Below, piece after piece: positions 33,910-43,680 of a stretch of 64,000 nt of DNA. The translations under genes and the position numbers were made by a program. This stretch comes from UBA1433 sp964581565 (GTDB lineage Bacteria > Bacillota > Clostridia > Eubacteriales > UBA1433): NCBI GenBank assembly GCA_964581565.1, contig CAZOOZ010000006.1:62001-126000 (forward strand). The letters run 5' to 3'. Numbering within the stretch: the first letter of the stretch is position 1; each line of letters opens with the position of its first letter. A model generated the notes under the pieces. That model was not told the DNA's origin. It ran no database searches and saw only the letters and a program-made list of their open reading frames with translations.

Positions 33910-34994
33910 CTCTTCTCTCCTTCATTTAAAAGTACGGCTAGTCCTTTATATAGTGCGCTTTTATTTTTTTCATCCATCATATCATAATTCTGCATTTTCT
34001 CAATAAATTTGCCTATTATATTGTTATCGTTTTGAGATTTTATATAATCTATATCAAAATCGGGAATAGTATTGTCAATATATTCTAAATAAAAAAATGA
34101 CTGTCTGATTTGTTCTATAATCTCATTTAAATTGATAGATGAATCTATCATCCCGCTTATATCAAAGCGATGCATATCTTTCATTAGGCTTTCATGACCT
34201 ATATCAGATGTTAAAAGTCTGATAATATCTAAATATCCCATATCTGGAGTTAAATTGATTTTATGAACAACAAACTCTCTATTGGATGTCTTTACAAATT
34301 CAATATCTATCGCATCCGTATCTAATGAAACACGGTAAACGCCCCTCTGCCCTGTTTCTTTAAAATCTAAAGCTTCCGGACATCCGCAATAAAAAATACG
34401 ATCATTTATTTGTTTATTTTTATGGATGTGACCGAGTGCTATATAATCAAATCCAATTTTTGATATAGTTTTGATATTGATAGGCATATACGTGGAATTG
34501 GGAGCAAAATCGGCATGCAACATAAGAATATTTATTTTACTCGTATCTAATTGTATATCCGCAAAACCGGGTTCCGCAAAGTATGCCGATTTATCCCAGC
34601 TCAGCCCATAAATAACCGTATTATATTTTTCAAAATATTTTTTTTGCATTTTATCTGAATCAAAGATATGAATATTTGAAAATTTGTTTTGATATTGTTT
34701 ATATGTGTTTGTATACAAATCATGATTTCCAGCTATGATTACAACCTCAACATCTTTAGCATCAGCGAGTATATCAAAAACCCTTTTAATATCATGTGCT
34801 GTGCAAAACTTTTCTTCAAACAAATCCCCGCTGATAAGTAAGAAATTATCTCTTAATGCCGTTGAAAGTCTGACGATGTTTTCGAATGTATTAAACATTT
34901 CTGCACGTCTGATTTTGGCTACATTACTCGGAAATGATGCTTTTTCAAAAATACTTCCTAAATGCAAATCCGCTGTATGTATAAACTTTATCAT
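33906..34994 (-). CDS. YhaO-like metallophosphoesterase (DNA repair exonuclease family)
   Basis: A calcineurin-fold nuclease related to SbcD/Mre11. All metal motifs are seen: HTADLHLG, ISGDLFEE, IAGNHDLY, MLHADF and ALGHIHKNK. The C-terminal half is a family-specific capping domain. The start is set at 34994 (MIKFIHTADLH), with GGAGG 10 bases upstream, giving 362 residues. The four-base overlap with the ATPase gene indicates a stoichiometric complex, presumably for processing DNA ends. Confidence 0.87.
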   Translation of the reverse strand: MIKFIHTADLHLGSIFEKASFPSNVAKIRRAEMFNTFENIVRLSTALRDNFLLISGDLFEEKFCTAHDIKRVFDILADAKDVEVVIIAGNHDLYTNTYKQYQNKFSNIHIFDSDKMQKKYFEKYNTVIYGLSWDKSAYFAEPGFADIQLDTSKINILMLHADFAPNSTYMPINIKTISKIGFDYIALGHIHKNKQINDRIFYCGCPEALDFKETGQRGVYRVSLDTDAIDIEFVKTSNREFVVHKINLTPDMGYLDIIRLLTSDIGHESLMKDMHRFDISGMIDSSINLNEIIEQIRQSFFYLEYIDNTIPDFDIDYIKSQNDNNIIGKFIEKMQNYDMMDEKNKSALYKGLAVLLNEGEKR

Positions 34995-35103
34995 AAAATA
35001 ATTTCCTCCGGCAAATAAGTTCAATTTTAATAATTATAATATTTTTGGCCTCAAAAGTAAATTATTTATATGGATTTAAAGCAAAATAAACAGAATTTTA
35101 TAT

Positions 35104-36408
35104 TTATTTGTATTTTTTAAAATTGATTATTTTATATTTTTTGAAGAATACGAATGTCAGCATAGCAGACATCATGAAATAGACAATAATACTCGTATAA
35201 GCCAGCCCAAAGGCACCATATTTAGGAATAATAGTGATATTTATAAATATTTGAAGCAATACCCCAATGATAGATATAATTAAATTGTATTTTATTTGTC
35301 CCATTGCCGCCAGTAAATTCGCATTTGTGTATCTTATTGCGCAATTAATAAATGCGGCGACTAATAATATTCTCATCAACGGCGCAACAGTTGCATATTG
35401 TTCTCCATATAGCAAGACAACTATCGGTTTTGCAAAGATAAAAAGAAGCAATGATACAAGTCCAATAAGTGTTACCGTTATTAAAAATGTTTTCTTATAT
35501 GTTTTCCTAATCCAATGATAATTTTTTTCATTTCTAACAAAATAAGGGGCAACAAAGATACCAATAGAAGAACTGATGATCGATAAATTTGCCGGAAGCA
35601 CATAAGCTATTTTATAATTTGCAATGATTGTAGGGTCTCCTGTGAATTGTCCAAGCAAAAAAATATCATTAAGCATAAAAATTGCCCAAATGCTATTTGT
35701 AATCATATATTGGATTGAGTATTGGTCTACAATCCTCTTATTACTTTTTGATAATGTATTAGGCATATTTCGATGATAAAAATATGATCTTTTTATAATA
35801 AATCCATAAAATATCATAAAAAAAGCATAAACAACAACGCTGGATACCACCGCTCCTTTTACTCCCCACACATTAGCTAAAATATATTTAGTAAGTATTA
35901 ATACAAAGGCCAGCGAAAACGATGCAATAGCATAACGTTTATTGGAAAACATCGCACGAAAAGTGGCTACATTACTATCCGTCAACGAATGAAAAGGCAA
36001 TGATAATAATAAAACGGGCATCAGCCAACGAGCCGAGGAGAATTTATCCGGATGAGGATAAATCAAGCTAAAAATGACTGCCAACAGTACCAATAATATA
36101 TTATAAATTGTACTTTTTTTAATAACATAATTATAATATAAATATTTTTCATCAATGCTCTTTGCCAATACAACATATCTGAACAGAGCATATGTAAGCC
36201 CCATGCCTGCAAAAATATAAATATAAGAAAACAAATTTTCTACATATCCCAAGGTGCCAAATTCTGTTTTTGATAATACTCTGACAATAAAAACAGACCC
36301 AAAAAAAGCCACAAATTTTGTGAGAAAACTTCCCAAAAAAATATGGAAAGCCCCCTTACTATAGACAATATCCCATTCTTTTTTGATCGTATTTCGAATT
36401 TTGTTCAT
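35104..36408 (-). CDS. Polysaccharide flippase (Wzx/MATE-type)
   Basis: A 434-residue protein with about 12-14 membrane helices of the oligosaccharide flippase (PF01943-like) superfamily. GSFLTKFVAFFGSVFIVRVLSKTEFGTLGYVENLFSY is the typical N-terminus. It probably moves undecaprenyl-linked repeat units across the membrane. GAGGG precedes the ATG. It is the last gene of the polysaccharide operon, 18 bases after the Wzz-like gene. Confidence 0.88.
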   Translation of the reverse strand: MNKIRNTIKKEWDIVYSKGAFHIFLGSFLTKFVAFFGSVFIVRVLSKTEFGTLGYVENLFSYIYIFAGMGLTYALFRYVVLAKSIDEKYLYYNYVIKKSTIYNILLVLLAVIFSLIYPHPDKFSSARWLMPVLLLSLPFHSLTDSNVATFRAMFSNKRYAIASFSLAFVLILTKYILANVWGVKGAVVSSVVVYAFFMIFYGFIIKRSYFYHRNMPNTLSKSNKRIVDQYSIQYMITNSIWAIFMLNDIFLLGQFTGDPTIIANYKIAYVLPANLSIISSSIGIFVAPYFVRNEKNYHWIRKTYKKTFLITVTLIGLVSLLLFIFAKPIVVLLYGEQYATVAPLMRILLVAAFINCAIRYTNANLLAAMGQIKYNLIISIIGVLLQIFINITIIPKYGAFGLAYTSIIVYFMMSAMLTFVFFKKYKIINFKKYK

Positions 36409-36426
36409 TTTCCCTCTTATAATCTC

Positions 36427-37599
36427 TTATTGAAATACTATAAACCCTAAAATATTTCCATTATAAATTTTAATTTTTTCAATTGTTCTTTCAATTCTTT
36501 CATCTTTAGATGCACCAAATTGTTCAAACAAAACAATCTCCTTATATCTGTCTATGAACTCCTGTGTCGAAAAAGAATCAAGAATCGGTCTGGCTAGAAT
36601 GAAAATGAACTGATAAGAGTGCTCTATGTCACACCAGAATTCATTCTTTTTTCCATAAAAACTATTTACATAATAAACGTCTTTTATTTCAGTTTTTTCA
36701 TTTATCGACTCTGATGCAACTATAATTGCTGCATGCATGCCTTCATTTTCAAATAAATTTTTTAAATGAAGCAAGTGGTGCAGATAGTTTTTTGTATTAC
36801 TTGATAAAAAGATCACTGTTTTTATATTTTTTTTATTCAATTTATAAAATAAGGCTGATTTTATTTCATTGTAATTATCTCTTTCCTTATACATAATAGC
36901 TAATATATCGATATTATACTTATATCTTAATTGATTAATACTGATTATCTTATCCGTTAAGACAATAATAAAAAATTGTAATAAACAGACAGTAATAAAA
37001 GCCGTAGCTAAAAATAAAATAAACTTTTTTATAATATTCGAGCGAGAATATATTTCATTGTGATTATCACTCATACTTATTTGTTTACTGAATATAGTAA
37101 TATTCTGACTTAAAGATGTTTGTGTTAATTGTACACCTTCATTATAAATATATTCAGTAATATATTTTACCGTATCTTCATTGTTACCTTGGAAAGATAT
37201 CACAAATATTTTGGATAACTCATTAAACTCAACGGTAAAATTATCATATATAAAATTTGATACTGTTTCTTTATCTGTTTTATCAAGATTATTTTGCATA
37301 AAAAAAGAATCAGATATTTCATTATAATTTAAATCAAAGAGAGATAATTTCAATGAATCAGATTTATAGATATCATGTATCGTATTGATTGTCAGACTTA
37401 CATTTTCTCCGGTGCTTTGATTACTGATATCGATTAATCCATAGATTTTTTCTTCGTATATCACTTTAGGCTCATCAGATTTTAAGTATAAATAAACTGC
37501 TAAGCTGATTATACTTATCAGAAGCGCTAAAATCATAATTGATCTTATTCTTTTTATCAACAATTTCACTATATCTGATATTGTGAATACATTTGGCAT
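36427..37599 (-). CDS. Wzz-like chain-length protein with degenerate tyrosine-kinase domain
   Basis: A 390-residue protein with two helices (about 20-38 and 193-215) enclosing an extracytoplasmic domain, the Wzz/CapA layout. The cytosolic C-terminal 170 residues follow the BY-kinase (CapB/CpsD) plan: strand plus loop at 260-275 (KTVIFLSSNTKN), a later YQFIFILARPILDS strand in place of YDYVIIDTPP, and an end GNILGFIVFQ like the VLGVVLN end of kinases. The Walker A lysine-serine, Walker A' and Walker B acidic residues and the C-terminal tyrosine cluster are missing, so it should not be a kinase. It overlaps the polymerase gene by 31 bases. Confidence 0.75.
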   Translation of the reverse strand: MPNVFTISDIVKLLIKRIRSIMILALLISIISLAVYLYLKSDEPKVIYEEKIYGLIDISNQSTGENVSLTINTIHDIYKSDSLKLSLFDLNYNEISDSFFMQNNLDKTDKETVSNFIYDNFTVEFNELSKIFVISFQGNNEDTVKYITEYIYNEGVQLTQTSLSQNITIFSKQISMSDNHNEIYSRSNIIKKFILFLATAFITVCLLQFFIIVLTDKIISINQLRYKYNIDILAIMYKERDNYNEIKSALFYKLNKKNIKTVIFLSSNTKNYLHHLLHLKNLFENEGMHAAIIVASESINEKTEIKDVYYVNSFYGKKNEFWCDIEHSYQFIFILARPILDSFSTQEFIDRYKEIVLFEQFGASKDERIERTIEKIKIYNGNILGFIVFQ

Positions 37600-38939
37600 T
37601 TATTTTTTTCCTTTTCTTTAAGAAAATTGCGATTTTGTTTAAAATCAAATAATATAAGTATCATAACCATAAAAAAAATTTTTCCTTTAATAAATAACTC
37701 ATCTATTAAAAATCCATCATTAAAAGCAAGAAAAAAATACAAACAAAGCGGATAAATAATTGTTTGTCCAACTTTTTCAACAAATGCATCAAATAATTTA
37801 ATAATAAATCCCATTAGTATGAAAACAATATAGGCTCCCATGTATCCAAATCTTGCAAATCCTTCTATAAAATATCCTGTATTTGCATTCATTTGCGGAG
37901 AATGATAATATAAATCTCCAATCAGGTACGTAAAACTTGTAGCAGAATAATGATTTGGTATATCTACAATCCACGTTGGAAATATCCCTGTTAATCCAAG
38001 TTTAGGATAAGAAGAAAAAAAATCAAAATAGTCAAATTTTAATTGAGCCGGAAGTATCATTGCGCGGCGTACAAGCAGTGATAATGGTAAGTTAAGCGAT
38101 TTATTCAAAGATGCTAACAGCGCATAAGATATACACAAGATAATAATCATAAACAATGTTATAATGATTATCTTTTCAGTTCTTTTAATTTTAGATATTA
38201 TATAAATCATAACGACTGTTGCCATATAAAAAATAATGACTTTATGTCCTGTCCATAGATAAAAACAAGTTTGAATGATTGAAATGATTATCAGATTAAT
38301 GTATTTTTTCTTATTTAAACTATCACAAATAAGAAATGGACCCACTACATAAATTTGCAAAGCAAATAAATATGCAATATATTTATTTAAATCAATAGTA
38401 GAACGCAAATCATAGACATTATTAATATTAAATGCTGTAAACGTCGGAAGACCTTTTGTCACCAAAAAGTAGCTGAAAAGTATAGCGATAATACCATATA
38501 AAACTACATAAACTAATCCATTCGCATTCACAATTTTTTTTAACTTCATATCCGTTGCATGTGTAATAATCAAACACTGTATTATAAATCCAAATGACAA
38601 CATAAGCGTACAGATTGTGCTTTGATCATTTAGAGCATATACCGACAGTATAGGAATCATAATAAAACAAAGCAATAAATTAGATATCAGTGAAGAGAAC
38701 TTATTTAATCTTTTAGGTAAAAATGTAATACAAATATACAAAATTATATATGAGAATAAATATTTAAATGCATTAAACTCAAGCCCGTATACCGCACTTT
38801 CATTAACATAATATATATTATGTACTATAATATACGCTATTTCAAAAATAACCTTATACATTATAAAAAAAATACCAGATATTGCATATGAATTTTCATT
38901 TTGAAGCCATTCGTTCTTTTTATACATTAGACCATTCAT
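37569..38939 (-). CDS. Wzy-like polysaccharide polymerase
   Basis: A polytopic membrane protein with about eleven helices and little soluble sequence, as expected of an O-antigen/capsule repeat-unit polymerase. A larger loop between late helices has FPTWIVDIPNHYSATSFTYLIGDLYYHSP. These polymerases are too variable to name by motif, so the call rests on topology and its place between glycosyltransferases and Wzz/Wzx. The start at 38939 (MNGLMYKK) is favoured by GAGGG 11 bases upstream, giving 456 residues. Longer starts run into the previous gene. Confidence 0.78.
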   Translation of the reverse strand: MNGLMYKKNEWLQNENSYAISGIFFIMYKVIFEIAYIIVHNIYYVNESAVYGLEFNAFKYLFSYIILYICITFLPKRLNKFSSLISNLLLCFIMIPILSVYALNDQSTICTLMLSFGFIIQCLIITHATDMKLKKIVNANGLVYVVLYGIIAILFSYFLVTKGLPTFTAFNINNVYDLRSTIDLNKYIAYLFALQIYVVGPFLICDSLNKKKYINLIIISIIQTCFYLWTGHKVIIFYMATVVMIYIISKIKRTEKIIIITLFMIIILCISYALLASLNKSLNLPLSLLVRRAMILPAQLKFDYFDFFSSYPKLGLTGIFPTWIVDIPNHYSATSFTYLIGDLYYHSPQMNANTGYFIEGFARFGYMGAYIVFILMGFIIKLFDAFVEKVGQTIIYPLCLYFFLAFNDGFLIDELFIKGKIFFMVMILILFDFKQNRNFLKEKEKNKCQMYSQYQI

Positions 38940-38943
38940 ATTA

Positions 38944-40131
38944 CTAATGTCCCTCATAAATGATATCAAAGCGCTTAACCACACTTTCCCATGTGAAATT
39001 ATCTCTGATTTTCGCAATATTTTTTTTCTTTTCTTCTAGTATTTCCGGATTTTCCACGAGCGCACTTACTAACTCTTTTAATTCATCCAGATTATCATAA
39101 TGAAACAAAAATCCAACATCATATTTTATAATAAGCTCGCTGACTGACATTTCGTAACATGAAATAACAGGCGTAATAGTCAACATTGATTCATAAAACT
39201 TGATAGGTCGTGATTCTCTCCAATTTTGTATGGCAATATCATAAACGCAGAATATAACATCCGTATTTTGATACAATTTTTCAGTTTCACTTTTATAATC
39301 ATAATACCCGGTTATTTTTGTGTTTTCGTACAAAGATTCTTCGCTTTTTAATTTTAAATATGCTTCTCCCAATCCATGAATACCAATTTGAATACCTTCC
39401 ATGTCTTTACTGGCATTCATTAACATTTTTAAAGATTTATAGTCTCTAACACTTCCAATATAGTTAATTCTAAGATAATCAGAAAAACTTTTTTCAATAT
39501 GCGTATATTGGCCTATAGAGCTATAGTTTGGTATATAAATTACTTTGTGCTTGTTTTGATGAGTAGTCTTATTGATTTGTTGCGGTGTAACATGGATTAG
39601 CCAATTTGATTTATTTTGCATGAATTCATTTATATTTTTAATGAAAAACCGTTTGAATTTATTAGTAATCCCTGCTTGATCTTCATAGTTCTCACGCATT
39701 ACAAAAATAAGCTTTGATCGATTTCGAGCAATCCAGCCTGCAACAACAGAAGTGAGGTTATGGCATTGCCAAAAATCCACTTTCGTATTTTTGCCATATT
39801 TTCTGAGCCAGACGCTAAATTGCATGAACCACATAAAATAAATAAGAACTTTGAAATTTCTTATTAAGCTATTCTTTTCCAACGCTTGATTCATTTGTTT
39901 GCTTCTGCATATATAATGCTTTATGCAAATACCGTCAATTTTATTTGATATAATTTTTTTACCTATTTCTTTATTTTGTAAAATAATTATTTCAGTATCA
40001 TATCCTCTTGTCTGTAAATATTTTGCCTCATTAAGAACTCTAAAAGAACAGGTATTCAGACTTCTATGTCCATTTGTAACGATAATTTTTACTACTTTAT
40101 CCACCTTTTCTAACTCATTGAAAATATTCAT
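38944..40131 (-). CDS. Glycosyltransferase, family 4-like
   Basis: A predicted retaining GT-B glycosyltransferase (395 residues). The N-terminal domain has IIVTNGHRSLNTCSFRVLNEAKYLQTRGYDTEI, and the C-terminal half YIGSVRDYKSLKMLMNAS...GIHGLGEAY and YESMLTITPVISCYEMSVSELI has the sugar-nucleotide-binding ESM/E loop. Start ATG 40131 has GGAG six bases upstream. It overlaps the previous glycosyltransferase gene by 17 bases. Donor and acceptor are unknown. Confidence 0.8.
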   Translation of the reverse strand: MNIFNELEKVDKVVKIIVTNGHRSLNTCSFRVLNEAKYLQTRGYDTEIIILQNKEIGKKIISNKIDGICIKHYICRSKQMNQALEKNSLIRNFKVLIYFMWFMQFSVWLRKYGKNTKVDFWQCHNLTSVVAGWIARNRSKLIFVMRENYEDQAGITNKFKRFFIKNINEFMQNKSNWLIHVTPQQINKTTHQNKHKVIYIPNYSSIGQYTHIEKSFSDYLRINYIGSVRDYKSLKMLMNASKDMEGIQIGIHGLGEAYLKLKSEESLYENTKITGYYDYKSETEKLYQNTDVIFCVYDIAIQNWRESRPIKFYESMLTITPVISCYEMSVSELIIKYDVGFLFHYDNLDELKELVSALVENPEILEEKKKNIAKIRDNFTWESVVKRFDIIYEGH

Positions 40132-41230
40132 TAATTTCTCCATAAATGTTTTTGTATGTTTGAGCTATTATTTTCCAATTAAATTTACTGCAAAGATTTA
40201 TGCAATTGTCAGAAATAGTTTTATAATTATTTTTAATGTCCAATATTCTCTGTGCAATTTCATAAGGATTACCACAGTCTACATGATATCCGACAACGCC
40301 TTCTTTAAATTGTTGATCAAATCCCTGCCCTTTCGTATAAATCACAGGCAACCCCTGACTCATAGCCTCTGCATAAACAAGGCCAAAAGTTTCGGATTTT
40401 GATGGCATTACAAATATGTCATTTTCTCTATAAAAACGAATTAGCTCCTCTTTCGGTTGCGGCGGAATATATGTTATATGCGGCTTATTTTTAACTTGTT
40501 TAAATATTCTTTTATTTTCTATTTTCCCCACAATCATAAACTGAACTTTATAGTTCTTTTTAATTAATATATTTATTGCGTCTAAGGTGGCCGGCAGATT
40601 TTTTCTTTTTGTTATGAGTCCTGCATAAAATAATTTAATTACTTCATCATTCATATTCGACTTTGCTTCGTATAAATTTTTATACCAGAAATCGTCTATA
40701 CCATTGGGTATTATTACAGCTTTATTTAAAATTCGTTCTTTTAATTCATAGGGTATATATTTATCAACGGTAATTTTTTTATATGGCGTCGATAAAAATA
40801 TTATTTTTTGCGCATTTTTTAAAACTTCTACACCCAGTTTTCTTAAATGTATCATATTTTTAAAAAATATATTAATGTCTGTACTTCTTACCGCAACGAT
40901 GTACGGGATTTTAAATTCTTTATTTAATTTATAAGCAATATATCCATTAGAGAATAAGGAATGTGCATGTAAAATATCAAAGGATTTAATGTTATATTTT
41001 ATTTTAATATCTTTTAATATTTTTTTATGTTTTACATGAAAAAACACTCGATCATACTTACTATGATTTGGACTTATTCTTGTAAAATTACCATAATCAA
41101 AATTATACTGTATATTTTTAATAGCAGGAACATATACATCGATATTTAAATTCTGTCTTATTTGTTCGTTATATAAATTTTTATAAAATTTTCCTGCCAA
41201 ATAATAAGAATTTACATGCAGTATTTTCAT
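40115..41230 (-). CDS. Glycosyltransferase family 4
   Basis: A GT-B enzyme of 371 residues. The C-terminal domain shows LFYAGLITKRKNLPATLDAI, MIVGKIENK and the EX7E motif in MPSKSETFGLVYAEAMSQGLPVIYTKGQG. The N-terminal domain has DILHAHSLFSNGYIAY. It probably adds one sugar of the repeat unit. AAGGA precedes the ATG. It lies 9 bases after the oxidoreductase gene. Confidence 0.9.
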   Translation of the reverse strand: MKILHVNSYYLAGKFYKNLYNEQIRQNLNIDVYVPAIKNIQYNFDYGNFTRISPNHSKYDRVFFHVKHKKILKDIKIKYNIKSFDILHAHSLFSNGYIAYKLNKEFKIPYIVAVRSTDINIFFKNMIHLRKLGVEVLKNAQKIIFLSTPYKKITVDKYIPYELKERILNKAVIIPNGIDDFWYKNLYEAKSNMNDEVIKLFYAGLITKRKNLPATLDAINILIKKNYKVQFMIVGKIENKRIFKQVKNKPHITYIPPQPKEELIRFYRENDIFVMPSKSETFGLVYAEAMSQGLPVIYTKGQGFDQQFKEGVVGYHVDCGNPYEIAQRILDIKNNYKTISDNCINLCSKFNWKIIAQTYKNIYGEINEYFQ

Positions 41231-41239
41231 AGAGTTTCC

Positions 41240-42319
41240 TTAATTAAACATTCCTTTAAAATCATTTAAACTACAACCGCTTAAAGGCAATTTTATCGGT
41301 TTGTTCTCCAATGAAGATTGATGAATTGCAAAAATAAGTTCTATGGAATCTCTTGCTGCCTTAGTATCTATGCTTGGATTTCTATCATTTATGATTGCAT
41401 CTATCGTATCTTCAAAAATTGCATTGTGCCCATAATTGCATAACTTTGAAGAAGATATGCAAGCAATATTATCTTTTATTTTTTTTTCTGATTGTTCATC
41501 TTTTAAATCACATATTTCAATTTTAGTTAAGGATTTACCTGCTAACTTGACTGTACCTGCTTGTCCAAAAATATAAAGCGTCTCTTCCAGATTGGAAGGA
41601 TAAACATTAATTGTACCTTCTACAGTTCCAATTGTGCCATTTTTAAATTTTATCAATGCCAAGGCAACGTCTTCTGTTTCGATATAATCATGCGCTCTGC
41701 GAGCGGTATAAGCAAAAACCTCTTGAATTTCTCCACCCATGAGCCAGCGGAAAATATCAATATCATGGATGCATTGATTCAGCAGCAATCCTCCGTCATA
41801 TTTCCATGTGCCACGCCAAGGCGCTTGCTTAAAATACTCTTCATCTCTATTCCATAAAATACGCACTGTACCATGTGAGATTTTACCAAGCCTATTCGAT
41901 TCAATCAGTTCTCGTACAGATTGTACTGATGGATTTAAGCGATTTTGATGGCAAATCGATACTTTAATATTATTTTTTTTACTTAATTCAATAATTTCAT
42001 CAACATCACTTAATGACAGCGACAATGGCTTTTCTACAATAACATGTATGCCGGCATTTATACAATCTTTTGCAATAGCAGCATGAAGTCCGCTTTTTGT
42101 TGCTATACTTATTAAATCAATATTTTCTTTTGCAATCATTTCTTTGTAATTTAAATATTTTTTTATATTTAAGTTTCTATGCAATCCGTTCATTTCTAAT
42201 ACATGTTCTGTTTGCTCTGCGTTTATGTCACAAATTGCGACTATATTCAAATTATTTTCTATTGCTGCTTTCAAATGATTTATGGAAATCCGTCCACAGC
42301 CTATCAATGCATAATTCAT
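41240..42319 (-). CDS. Gfo/Idh/MocA oxidoreductase, probable UDP-GlcNAcA 3-dehydrogenase (WbpB-like)
   Basis: A Rossmann NAD(P)-dependent oxidoreductase (359 residues): ALIGCGRISINHLKAAI, then HVIVEKPLSLSLSDVDEII, the EKP motif. WKYDGGLLLNQCIHDIDIFRWLMGG carries the H-x3-D catalytic pair. Between a UDP-sugar 6-dehydrogenase, a DegT aminotransferase and a hexapeptide acetyltransferase, it fits the WbpB step that oxidises C3 of UDP-GlcNAc uronic acid. GAGGA precedes the ATG. Confidence 0.85.
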   Translation of the reverse strand: MNYALIGCGRISINHLKAAIENNLNIVAICDINAEQTEHVLEMNGLHRNLNIKKYLNYKEMIAKENIDLISIATKSGLHAAIAKDCINAGIHVIVEKPLSLSLSDVDEIIELSKKNNIKVSICHQNRLNPSVQSVRELIESNRLGKISHGTVRILWNRDEEYFKQAPWRGTWKYDGGLLLNQCIHDIDIFRWLMGGEIQEVFAYTARRAHDYIETEDVALALIKFKNGTIGTVEGTINVYPSNLEETLYIFGQAGTVKLAGKSLTKIEICDLKDEQSEKKIKDNIACISSSKLCNYGHNAIFEDTIDAIINDRNPSIDTKAARDSIELIFAIHQSSLENKPIKLPLSGCSLNDFKGMFN

Positions 42320-42363
42320 TTTGTCCTCTATTCATATATCAATCTTGTTGAATATATTCTGCA

Positions 42364-43677
42364 TTATAGTAATTCCACTTTATCTCTATACTTCACATTT
42401 TTCATTGCATTTTTAGTATCAAAAATTGCTTTGGCATTTTGGGCTATCATTTCATAATCAATATTGGTATGACTCGTTGTGATAACTATAATGTCATAGT
42501 CATTTATGATGTTTTCATTTATGAAATTTATCCCTTTTTTGATTCTGCTATTATATTTATATTCTTTAATATACGGATCATAATAATCAACTGCAGCGCC
42601 GCTTGTCTCCAATTTTTCAATAATTTTTAATGCCGGGCTTTCTCTGTAATCATCAACATCCTGTTTATATGCCACTCCTAATACCAGTATTTTGGAACCG
42701 TTTATTGAGCGTTTTAATTTATTCAATATCTTTCCTGTGCGTTCTACACAATACTCAGGCATTTGGTCATTAATCATTCCGGATGTTTCTATTAAAGATA
42801 TATGAAAATCATATTTTCTTGCTTTCCATGCTAAATAATAAGGGTCTAATGGAATACAATGTCCCCCGAGCCCCGGTCCTGGATAGAACGCCTGAAAACC
42901 ATATGGTTTTGTTTTTGCCGCATCTATTACTTCCCAAATATCGATTTTCATTTTTTCACATAAAATAGCGAGTTGATTCACTAACCCTATATTGATATTT
43001 CGATACATATTTTCAAGTATTTTTTCCATTTCAGCAATCGATGGAGAAGATACCTCTTTAACATCGCTGGCTAAAACTTGACGATACATAGCTGCTATTA
43101 CTTCAGTTGCATCTCTGCCGATGCCGCCGACAACTTTTGGCGTGTTCTTTGTTTTATATATTAAATTTCCCGGATCCACTCGTTCTGGAGAAAACCCTAA
43201 ATAAAAATCAATCCCACATTTTAACCCCGAGCCATTTTCGATTATAGGCTGTATTAACTCTTCTGTTGTTCCCGGATAAGTTGTAGACTCAAGCACGATC
43301 ATTGTATTTCTTTTCAAATACTTAGCAATTTCTTTTGCAGAATTTTCTACATAACTGATATCGGGTTGTTTATATTCATCTAAAGGAGTCGGCACACATA
43401 TAGCTATAAAATCAACATTTTTTATAAATGAATAGTCATTCGTAGCTGCAAGCCTCCCATGTTCTATCATTTTTTTCAGATCACCATCAACGATATCCCC
43501 AATATAATTTTCTCCCGAATTAACCAAATCTACTTTTTCCTGCTGAATATCAAAACCAATCGTCTTAAAGCCTGCTTTTGCTTTTTCTACTGCAAGAGGC
43601 AACCCTACATAACCTAAGCCGATTACCCCTACGATTATGTCTTTTTCCTTTATTTTATTTAATAACAGTTCTTTCAA
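42364..43677 (-). CDS. Nucleotide-sugar 6-dehydrogenase, probable UDP-GlcNAc dehydrogenase (WbpA/WecC family)
   Basis: Oxidises the C6 hydroxyl of a UDP-HexNAc to the carboxylate in two NAD steps. It has GVIGLGYVGLPLAVEKAKAGF, the linker FSPERVDPGN, and the catalytic cysteine in YPGPGLGGHCIPLDPYYL. The C-terminal ILVLGVAYKQDVDDYRESPALKIIEKL is the UDP-binding domain. It is 437 residues. The start appears to be TTG at 43677: the frame is closed by a stop just upstream and the next ATG would remove the Rossmann loop. It begins three bases after the acetyltransferase stop codon. Confidence 0.9.
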   Translation of the reverse strand: MKELLLNKIKEKDIIVGVIGLGYVGLPLAVEKAKAGFKTIGFDIQQEKVDLVNSGENYIGDIVDGDLKKMIEHGRLAATNDYSFIKNVDFIAICVPTPLDEYKQPDISYVENSAKEIAKYLKRNTMIVLESTTYPGTTEELIQPIIENGSGLKCGIDFYLGFSPERVDPGNLIYKTKNTPKVVGGIGRDATEVIAAMYRQVLASDVKEVSSPSIAEMEKILENMYRNINIGLVNQLAILCEKMKIDIWEVIDAAKTKPYGFQAFYPGPGLGGHCIPLDPYYLAWKARKYDFHISLIETSGMINDQMPEYCVERTGKILNKLKRSINGSKILVLGVAYKQDVDDYRESPALKIIEKLETSGAAVDYYDPYIKEYKYNSRIKKGINFINENIINDYDIIVITTSHTNIDYEMIAQNAKAIFDTKNAMKNVKYRDKVELL

Positions 43678-43680
43678 TTG

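Noticed and set aside
39923..40402. A 159-residue plus-strand open frame within the polysaccharide operon
   Set aside because: It lies across two overlapping glycosyltransferase genes on the other strand and has no family features.
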